In this document: positions 42,002 to 48,269 of the stretch, one piece after another
Numbering within the stretch: position 1 is the stretch's first letter
Layout: each line of letters begins with the position of its first letter
Assembly: GCF_003383615.1 (NCBI RefSeq)
Contig: NZ_QNUL01000035.1
Location: 1-56,632, forward strand
Length of the DNA: 56,632 nucleotides
Direction: 5' to 3'
Source: Dyadobacter luteus
GTDB lineage: Bacteria > Bacteroidota > Bacteroidia > Cytophagales > Spirosomataceae
The notes under the pieces: model-generated
What the model was told of the DNA's origin: nothing
What the model saw: only the letters and a program-made list of their open reading frames with translations
Database searches by the model: none
Position numbers and translations under genes: made by a program

Positions 42002-43168
42002 TTATTTGTTGTCGATCAATCCCCGGCCACTCTTACGGATAACTCCTTCTTTGGCAAGCTTTACAGACAACACATCCAATACACCATTTATAAACTTACC
42101 ACTTTTGGGCGTACTGTACCTTTTTGCGATTTCTATGTACTCATTGATCGTTACTTTCACAGGTATACCCGGGAAGTTTATCAATTCTGCCAAAGCTGTT
42201 TTCAGAATAATCAAATCTACAAGTGCGATCCTGTCGAGCTCCCAGTTTTTCAACTGATCGTCCAGATAGTTGTCATACTGATCGTTTTGCTTCACAACGG
42301 TTTCATACAGCTCTTCCACGAATGAACTATCCTCTTCCCAGTCTTTCGTAAATGGGGCAAGCTGCATGGTTTCACTGCTGTCCGCAGTTTTCAAAGTTTT
42401 GATAGCAAGGCTGCGGATCAATTCATTGTGGTCTGTCCAGTACAAATCACGTTGTTCCAGATAGCCTAATGGAATCTCATGTTTCAGAAGTACCTGACGA
42501 AGAATATGTTGAACGATCAGCTGATCTTCTTCCGGAGTATGCTCTACCTGGCTGCAGTATTTGGTGTACTCTTCATCTTTGCGGAGCGCTTCACGGTAAA
42601 TCTTACGGATCAGATTCATTTCGTTTGACCAGTTGATACCGCTGCGAATGATCTCTTCAGCAAGTGTTTTGTCTGTTTCCAGAACCTGGATTACCCGGTT
42701 GGAATTCAATCCTCCGTCCTTTGGGAAAGGGGCTTCGGGATCATCGTACTTTCTTTCTCTGTCGATCCTTGCCTGATGCGACAATTCAATAAAGATTGAA
42801 AGGACTCTTATAAAATCATCGTAAATGGTTTCTGTTTCATTCAGCACACGACGAACCATTTTCTGTCCGTCACTGCTAGTTTGTCTCTGATAAGCAAGAA
42901 ATGCGCTTTTGGCAACAACACTCACTTTTGCAGGAACATCTTCTCCTTCTTTCGCATCTCCGGTATTGATGAGCTCATCCAGAATCACACCAGCCTGCTT
43001 TTTCATGGCAGTCAGCTTTGCACGATCCTGAAACTCCATGGAGTTAAGATCCGGCGCAAAAGCCTCTTCAATTTGATCTAATGCAATCAGCCTGTTGGCA
43101 TCAGCAGTTAATTTACGCGCATAAAGCGCCTGAACAGCCTTAGTTCTTAATAATCTTCTATTCAGCAT
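42002..43168 (-). CDS. nusB: Transcription antitermination factor NusB, long Bacteroidota form
   Basis: A 388-residue protein. The start MLNRRLLRTKAVQALYA matches the NusB opening, and the C-terminal domain (about 290-375) holds the conserved WELDRIALVDLIILKTALAEL and the ending VTINEYIEIAKRYSTPKSGKFINGVLDVL. Between them is an insertion of about 200 residues, which makes it more than twice the E. coli length; long forms are normal in Bacteroidota. NusB with NusE binds boxA RNA during rRNA transcription. It is the first gene of an operon continuing with ytxH-like, DUF1573, yajC, ybbR-like and coaE. Confidence 0.93.
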   Translation of the reverse strand: MLNRRLLRTKAVQALYARKLTADANRLIALDQIEEAFAPDLNSMEFQDRAKLTAMKKQAGVILDELINTGDAKEGEDVPAKVSVVAKSAFLAYQRQTSSDGQKMVRRVLNETETIYDDFIRVLSIFIELSHQARIDRERKYDDPEAPFPKDGGLNSNRVIQVLETDKTLAEEIIRSGINWSNEMNLIRKIYREALRKDEEYTKYCSQVEHTPEEDQLIVQHILRQVLLKHEIPLGYLEQRDLYWTDHNELIRSLAIKTLKTADSSETMQLAPFTKDWEEDSSFVEELYETVVKQNDQYDNYLDDQLKNWELDRIALVDLIILKTALAELINFPGIPVKVTINEYIEIAKRYSTPKSGKFINGVLDVLSVKLAKEGVIRKSGRGLIDNK

Positions 43169-43634
43169 ATGCCGGAATACTAATGGATAAAAAGGTACAG
43201 TAAACCAAAGAACGTGTCTGCATTTTAATGCAAGGTTAGTAGTTACAATACCCCCGCGTTTCTTTATTTAAATAGAGCGCAAAATTAGACTATTTTGTTA
43301 ACAATAGAAAAAAATGAAGACATGCATTCATGCTTATTTTCACAATGATGCGCTACCGGAAGAGCCTAAACTGGTCTTTAAACAAATTGATATTTGGCAT
43401 CACCGGCATCAATCCTCATTAAATATGGGAAAGCACATTTTTAGTACAGGGAAAATTGGCATTCTCCGTCTTTCACAAAACTGATATTCTGCGACGTTTC
43501 TGTACCGCACATCCGCCTTCTTCTTTAACTTTGGCAAAAATTGAAGCCCGGAAGACTGAAAGTGAACATTTTCATACAGTTTTGGCTTATTAAATCACCT
43601 GCTCCGCAGCATTTGTTTTTTAATTCTATATCTC
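43169..43634. other. Divergent intergenic region, 466 bases
   Basis: This region separates the divergent nusB and ABC exporter genes. It holds the nusB -7 candidate (43280-43287) and, on the plus strand, TAACTTTG (43526-43533), an exact -7 match about 100 bases ahead of the exporter start. The middle (43290-43520) shows no gene, hairpin or repeat. Confidence 0.6.
43280..43287 (-). promoter_or_regulatory. -7 element candidate for the nusB operon
   Basis: On the minus strand this reads TAATTTTG, an exact TAnnTTTG match, with a predicted start near 43273 and a leader of about 105 bases. A TTG lies 14 bases further up (43304-43302), closer than usual. Confidence 0.35.
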
Positions 43635-45416
43635 TTGAAAGCTCTAAAGTACCTCAACCAGTACCTTCTTAAATACAAATGGTACCTGATTCTGGGAATC
43701 ATTTTCACGGTCATATCTAACCTTTTCGGCATCATACCCGCTCAATTGGTTCGGTATGCACTGGATCTGGTGATTGATACGCTGGATATTTATTACCTGT
43801 TTTCAGGCTCAGTACTCCAAAGCAAAATGTACGACATTTTCGCATTCAGTATTCTGTTGTACGGGTTGCTCATATTGGCGATGGCATTATTGAAGGGTAT
43901 TTTTCTGTTCCTTGTCCGGCAGACAATCATCGTGATGTCACGGCACATTGAGTTTGATTTAAAGAACGACGTTTACCAGCATTACCAGACACTCCCTACC
44001 AGTTTCTTCAGGCAACACAGTACGGGGGATTTAATGGCGAGAATTTCTGAAGATGTAAGTAATGTGCGTATCTATGTTGGTCCGGCGCTCATGTACGGAA
44101 TCAACCTGATCGTACTTTTTATTCTGGTTATCTCTTACATGCTGACAGTGAATGTAAAGCTTACATTCTATGTGTTGCTTCCTCTGCCTTTATTGTCTAT
44201 CAGCGTGTATATCGTAAACAGCATGATCATGAAGCGCTCTCAGGAAATCCAGAAACAGCTTTCGGGATTGTCTACTTATGTACAGGAAGCCTTTTCAGGA
44301 ATACGGGTGATCAAATCGTTTGTGCAGGAAAAACACTCGTTTACGAATTTTAAGAATGAAGCAGAAGATTTCAAAAATAAGTCTCTGAAGCTTACCAAAG
44401 TCGATTCATTCTTTTTTCCGATTATTCTTTTGCTGATCGGACTCAGTAACATTCTGATTATTTATGTTGGAGGAAAAGAGATTATCAACGGAAACCTTAC
44501 ACCGGGTAACATCACGGAGTTCATCCTATATGTGAATATGCTTACATGGCCTGTAATGGCTCTTGGCTGGACAACGAGCCAGATCCAACGCGCAGCTTCG
44601 TCTCAACAGCGGATCAATGAATTTCTGGATGTAAAAACGACATTGGTTTCTGAAAAAAATATTGTTCATCCGTTGGACGGCTCCATTACGTTCAAAAACA
44701 TCAACTTTATTTATCCGGATTCGGGAATACAGGCATTGGAAAACTTTGATCTTACGGTGAAAAAGGGAGAAACTGTAGCTATTCTGGGAACCACAGGATC
44801 AGGAAAAAGTACGCTTGCTCATTTGATATGCCGGCTCTACGATCCTACCGAAGGAGAAATCCTGATTGACAATCTTCCCTTGAAAGATTACAATATTCAG
44901 GAATATCGTCGCCAAATTGGTTACGTACCGCAGGATGTGTTCCTGTTCTCTGATTCAATTGAAAACAATGTACGCTTCGGAACTACCGACATGCCTTTCG
45001 AACGTATTGAGCAGGCTGTAAAAGACGCAGATCTCTATAATAACATTAAAAACTTCCCGCTCGGCTACGGGACGATGTTGGGCGAACGCGGGATCACTCT
45101 ATCCGGTGGACAAAAGCAAAGACTCTCCATTGCGCGCGCCATTGCCCGTGACCCCAAAATTCTTATTCTGGACGACTGCCTTTCAGCGGTAGACACCAAT
45201 ACTGAGAACATCATCTTGAATAATCTGAAAAGGATAATGGATCAGCGTACATCAATCATTATATCACACCGTGTTTCATCGGCCAAGCTCGCCGACCGCA
45301 TTGTGGTACTGGACGATGGCAAAATCATCGAGCAGGGCACACATCAGGAACTGATCAATAAGAACGGGTCATATAAGGAATTGTATGATAAGCAGTTGAT
45401 GGCTGAGGAGGTTTAA
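43635..45416 (+). CDS. ABC exporter, fused permease and ATPase (MsbA/LmrA type)
   Basis: A 593-residue half-transporter. Six membrane helices occupy about residues 15-305 and the nucleotide-binding domain about 345-590: Walker A GTTGSGKST, Q-loop YVPQDVFLFSD, signature LSGGQKQRLSIARAIA, Walker B ILILDDCLSAVD (with the usual glutamate replaced by D and C), and the switch histidine in SHRVSSAKLAD. The start is TTG at 43635; no ATG or GTG in frame lies near the family's normal opening (KALKYLNQYLLKYKWYLILG). Homologues export lipids, peptides or drugs; the substrate is not readable here. Walker B ends in DDC where the catalytic glutamate is normally E, so this half may be a degenerate ATP site, although ILDDCLSAVD is frequent in the Bacteroidota YheI-like group. 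Confidence 0.92.
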   Translation: MKALKYLNQYLLKYKWYLILGIIFTVISNLFGIIPAQLVRYALDLVIDTLDIYYLFSGSVLQSKMYDIFAFSILLYGLLILAMALLKGIFLFLVRQTIIVMSRHIEFDLKNDVYQHYQTLPTSFFRQHSTGDLMARISEDVSNVRIYVGPALMYGINLIVLFILVISYMLTVNVKLTFYVLLPLPLLSISVYIVNSMIMKRSQEIQKQLSGLSTYVQEAFSGIRVIKSFVQEKHSFTNFKNEAEDFKNKSLKLTKVDSFFFPIILLLIGLSNILIIYVGGKEIINGNLTPGNITEFILYVNMLTWPVMALGWTTSQIQRAASSQQRINEFLDVKTTLVSEKNIVHPLDGSITFKNINFIYPDSGIQALENFDLTVKKGETVAILGTTGSGKSTLAHLICRLYDPTEGEILIDNLPLKDYNIQEYRRQIGYVPQDVFLFSDSIENNVRFGTTDMPFERIEQAVKDADLYNNIKNFPLGYGTMLGERGITLSGGQKQRLSIARAIARDPKILILDDCLSAVDTNTENIILNNLKRIMDQRTSIIISHRVSSAKLADRIVVLDDGKIIEQGTHQELINKNGSYKELYDKQLMAEEV

Positions 45417-45469
45417 AAAATAGATGATTTATTTTACCATTATTAAATTCTATCTTCTGCCACAAATTT

Positions 45470-45480
45470 GCTAAATTAGC
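45470..45480. promoter_or_regulatory. Palindrome ahead of the toxin-antitoxin genes, possible operator
   Basis: GCTAAATTAGC is a perfect odd palindrome 21 bases before the antitoxin start, and CAAATTTG directly before it is also palindromic and one base from TAnnTTTG. Type II antitoxins usually bind such sites over their own promoter. Confidence 0.4.
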
Positions 45481-45501
45481 GATACACCTAAAAAATTCCC
45501 T

Positions 45502-45711
45502 ATGTCTCAGACCATAATGCTGGATATTATTGACGATAAGGTACTTAACCTCCTGGTTGATCTGGAGCGCCTGAACCTTATACGTTTACATAAAGAATCA
45601 AACAGACCAACAGAAGATTCAAATATTCATAAATATAAGGGCGCTATAAAAAAACAGCCATTGTATGAAGTTGACAAACAACTAAACGAATTGCGAAGCG
45701 GATGGGAATAA
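45502..45711 (+). CDS. Probable antitoxin partner of the PIN-domain protein
   Basis: A 69-residue acidic/basic mixed protein, MSQTIMLDIIDDKVLNLLVDLERLNLIRL at the start, then a flexible charged middle and a final LNELRSGWE. It resembles no antitoxin family that I can name, but the position is standard: its stop codon overlaps the start of the PIN gene by ten bases (ATG at 45702, TAA at 45709-45711). The first part may form a small DNA-binding or dimer domain and the C-terminal tail would wrap the toxin. Confidence 0.72.
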   Translation: MSQTIMLDIIDDKVLNLLVDLERLNLIRLHKESNRPTEDSNIHKYKGAIKKQPLYEVDKQLNELRSGWE

Positions 45712-46094
45712 AATATCTATGGGACACCAACACATCTATCTACTACCTACAGCAACAATTTCCACTCCATTCCGAAAAGCTAATTGATAATATTGTCGGA
45801 AATTATAAAATAGCCATCTCTGCTATTACCGAGATAGAGTTATATTGCTGGAAATACGCGACTCCGGAAGATCTGATAATACTTCATGAATTCGTAAAAG
45901 ATTCTGTGGTAATAGAGCTTGAAAAAGAAATCAAATTCAAAACTGCAGAGCTACGCAAAGCGTATAAGATAAAACTCCCGGATGCTATCATTGCAGCAAC
46001 CTCAATTGTTTATAATCTTATTTTGATCACCCGAAATGTTAAAGATTTCTCAGAAATCTCCGAATTGAAAATTTTGAATCCCTACGAGGTTTGA
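45702..46094 (+). CDS. PIN-domain ribonuclease, VapC-like toxin
   Basis: A 130-residue single PIN domain. The acidic metal-binding residues expected for VapC are present: D8 (YLWDTNTSIYYL), E44 (SAITEIEL), D94 (KLPDAIIAATS) and D115 (LITRNVKDF). Such toxins cleave tRNA or rRNA when the antitoxin is degraded. Translation is probably coupled to the upstream antitoxin gene by the ten-base overlap. It converges with the LexA-like gene, with a shared hairpin over both stop codons. Confidence 0.9.
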   Translation: MGIKYLWDTNTSIYYLQQQFPLHSEKLIDNIVGNYKIAISAITEIELYCWKYATPEDLIILHEFVKDSVVIELEKEIKFKTAELRKAYKIKLPDAIIAATSIVYNLILITRNVKDFSEISELKILNPYEV

Positions 46095-46107
46095 ACAAAA
46101 AAACCTC
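46086..46107. terminator. Convergent hairpin over the ends of the toxin and repressor genes
   Basis: GAGGTTT (46086-46092) pairs with AAACCTC (46101-46107) across an eight-base loop. The stem covers the stop codons of both genes (46094 and 46106). T tracts are weak, so termination efficiency is uncertain. Confidence 0.35.
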
Positions 46108-46864
46108 ACTTCGCCATTTTCCTCACTTCTTCTTTCAGCTCCTTCATTTCCTGATGTAAACTTTGCAGGCTGACATTTTGAAAATCGGCTTCCAGATCAA
46201 AACTGAGTTTACTATTCACCTGCCACATTTCGCGTATTTCACTCCTGTCGAGGCGTATCGGAGCATAATCGGGATTGAGTGATATCAGATTGACAAATGT
46301 AGTAGCAGCATCTTTTTGTATCTTCTTTACCAGAATACTGTCGGCTGTTACAACCACATACATTTTATTACGACCCAGATTATCCCAATCGTCCAATGCC
46401 CGGCCAAGTATCCATTCTCCTGATTGAAGCACCGGTTTCATGCTATCACCATCCACCTGAAAACCCCGAAAAGTTGCATTGCGATACTCAGGAAGCGGAA
46501 TACCAAAAGCTGGTAAACTCTCGAACCACTGTGCATCGCCGATATTGAGAGGATAACCTGCTGCTGCTTTGGCATTTACAAGAACTATATTTTCTTTTCC
46601 TGAACCATCCACAGTAATGACTTTAGGTCCTGCAGAAACTTCAGCTCTCAGGTATTTTTGCCCGCTTTCACCGAAAAGCCAGAGCGGATTAATATGATAC
46701 TTCTTCAATAATTCCTTTACAGCATGCCCGGGAATTCTGGTTCTGCCACGTTCAATATCTGCTGTGGTAGATCCGATGCCAAGCTCTTCGGCAAAGACAG
46801 CCTGGGTTAACTTCAATTCCTCTCTTATCTGTTTGAACCGTTTGAATTCTTCTTCAACTGACAT
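46106..46864 (-). CDS. LexA-like repressor: XRE helix-turn-helix plus S24 self-cleaving domain
   Basis: A 252-residue regulator. The N-terminal XRE-type helix-turn-helix (about 10-62) includes LKLTQAVFAEELGIGSTTADIERGR. The C-terminal S24/LexA-type peptidase has the catalytic serine S141 in VDGDSMKP and a lysine (K180 or K181) in ILVKKIQ. An Ala-Gly pair, A102-G103 in AKAAAGYP, lies 38 residues before the serine, matching the LexA self-cleavage site. RecA-stimulated cleavage on DNA damage would relieve repression. The gene is divergent from dinB, with two palindromes between them that could be its operators, so it probably controls itself and the dinB-dnaE operon. A coiled-coil-like tail of about 20 residues ends the protein. 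Confidence 0.9.
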   Translation of the reverse strand: MSVEEEFKRFKQIREELKLTQAVFAEELGIGSTTADIERGRTRIPGHAVKELLKKYHINPLWLFGESGQKYLRAEVSAGPKVITVDGSGKENIVLVNAKAAAGYPLNIGDAQWFESLPAFGIPLPEYRNATFRGFQVDGDSMKPVLQSGEWILGRALDDWDNLGRNKMYVVVTADSILVKKIQKDAATTFVNLISLNPDYAPIRLDRSEIREMWQVNSKLSFDLEADFQNVSLQSLHQEMKELKEEVRKMAK

Positions 46865-46898
46865 AAGACCGATTTAAAGATTAACTGATTGACAATCT

Positions 46899-46906
46899 CA
46901 AAGATA
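46899..46906 (-). promoter_or_regulatory. -7 element candidate for the LexA-like gene
   Basis: On the minus strand this reads TATCTTTG (exact TAnnTTTG), 35 bases before the start codon at 46864. A TTG lies 24 bases upstream (46933-46931). The palindrome at 46916-46926 lies between the two elements. Confidence 0.35.
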
Positions 46907-46915
46907 ATATTTTTT

Positions 46916-46968
46916 GGAATATTTCCTTGACAATATCCGGATCATTTCCATAAATTTGGATATATTCC
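46916..46968. promoter_or_regulatory. Two operator-like palindromes between the LexA-like gene and dinB
   Basis: GGAATATTTCC (46916-46926) is a palindrome around a central TAT, and GGATATATTCC (46958-46968) is an imperfect form of it. Both are preceded by TTT and they lie 42 bases apart, four helical turns. They overlap or flank the divergent promoter elements, so a dimer of the LexA-like protein bound there could block both transcripts. Confidence 0.5.
46927..46958 (+). promoter_or_regulatory. Promoter candidate for the dinB-dnaE operon
   Basis: TTG (46927-46929), 21 bases, TAAATTTG (46951-46958). A second -7 match, TATATTTG, lies at 46970-46977, closer to the dinB start at 46994. Both adjoin the palindrome at 46958-46968. 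Confidence 0.45.
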
Positions 46969-46993
46969 ATATATTTGTAAAAATTCCAAAATC

Positions 46994-48223
46994 ATGGATC
47001 GCACGATATTACATATGGATCTTGATACATTTTTTGTATCTGTCGAAAGAAAAATAGACGCTCGTTTAAATAACAAACCTGTATTGGTAGGTGGTATCGG
47101 CGATCGCGGGGTTGTGGCTGCATGCAGTTACGAGACCCGGCCTTATGGTATACATTCCGGCATGCCTATGAAGATGGCACGTCAGCTTTGTCCGGAAGCG
47201 ACTGTAATCAGAGGCGATGGCGGCACCTACTCCAAACATTCGAAAGTTGTAACAGAAATTATCAGGGAAACAGTACCCATTTTTGAGAAAGCCAGTATCG
47301 ATGAATTCTATGCTGACCTTTCAGGACTCGATAAATTTTACAGTTGCCACAAGATGGCCTCAGAACTACGGCAGAAGATTAAACGCGAAAGTGGTCTGCC
47401 GATTTCCTTTGGTCTCTCAGCCAACAAGCTGGTTTCCAAAGTGGCAACGGGCGTTGCAAAGCCTGATAATGAAAAAAGAATTGAGCGCGGAGACGAAAAG
47501 ACTTTCCTCGCTCCTATGCCGATACAAAAAATACCGATGGTCGGCGAAAAAACGACACAACTGCTGCAAAACCTCGGAATACGCTATGTAAAAACGATAC
47601 AGGAAATGCCCATGGAAATGATGGGGAAAGTACTTGGGAAAAATGGAATAGCATTGTGGAACCGTGCCCACGGACGCGACGACTCTCCCATTATTCCGTT
47701 TCATGAACGAAAATCGATTTCCAATGAGCGCACATTTGGCAAGGACACCGGAGATGTAAAACTCATGCGAGAGATGGTCAGAGCGATGGCAGAAAACCTG
47801 GCATATCAGCTTCGGAATGGCAATAAACTTACCTCCTGTGTTTCAGTGAAGATCCGTTATTCTGATTTTAACACTTTTTCGAAACAATTGAAAATACCTT
47901 ATACCTCTGCGGATCATATACTTATACCACACGTTGAACGCCTCTTTGACCAGCTGTACAACCGGCGTATGATGGTTAGACTGGTGGGTGTGCATTGCAG
48001 CGACCTTGTTACCGGAAACTACCAGATTGACCTTTTTGATGACTCTGAAGAAAAACTGAACCTATACATGGCGATGGATTATATCCGGAACAGATATGGA
48101 ACAGACGAGCGTGGAAACTCTATTTTGAGCTGGGGAAGTACACTTGGAATACCCAATATCGCGAGCATGGGAAATCCGTTTAACGGCGAACCACCTATTA
48201 TTCCTGCCCATCGGAATGCATAA
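46994..48223 (+). CDS. dinB: Y-family DNA polymerase IV
   Basis: A 409-residue translesion polymerase. The metal-binding residues are intact: D9 in HMDLDTFF, and D103-E104 in SIDEFYADL. The steric motif region (CSYETRPYGIHSGMPM), the helix-hairpin-helix (VGEKTTQLLQNLGI) and the little-finger domain (about 235-345) are present. It inserts nucleotides opposite lesions. It is the first gene of a two-gene operon with a short DnaE and is divergent from a LexA-like repressor. It therefore takes the place of ImuB in the imuA-imuB-dnaE2 cassettes of other bacteria, but unlike ImuB it keeps its catalytic residues. Confidence 0.95.
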   Translation: MDRTILHMDLDTFFVSVERKIDARLNNKPVLVGGIGDRGVVAACSYETRPYGIHSGMPMKMARQLCPEATVIRGDGGTYSKHSKVVTEIIRETVPIFEKASIDEFYADLSGLDKFYSCHKMASELRQKIKRESGLPISFGLSANKLVSKVATGVAKPDNEKRIERGDEKTFLAPMPIQKIPMVGEKTTQLLQNLGIRYVKTIQEMPMEMMGKVLGKNGIALWNRAHGRDDSPIIPFHERKSISNERTFGKDTGDVKLMREMVRAMAENLAYQLRNGNKLTSCVSVKIRYSDFNTFSKQLKIPYTSADHILIPHVERLFDQLYNRRMMVRLVGVHCSDLVTGNYQIDLFDDSEEKLNLYMAMDYIRNRYGTDERGNSILSWGSTLGIPNIASMGNPFNGEPPIIPAHRNA

Positions 48224-48269
48224 GGGTTAATTATATATTACAAAAGACCTGTACCAATTTTGATTTAAA

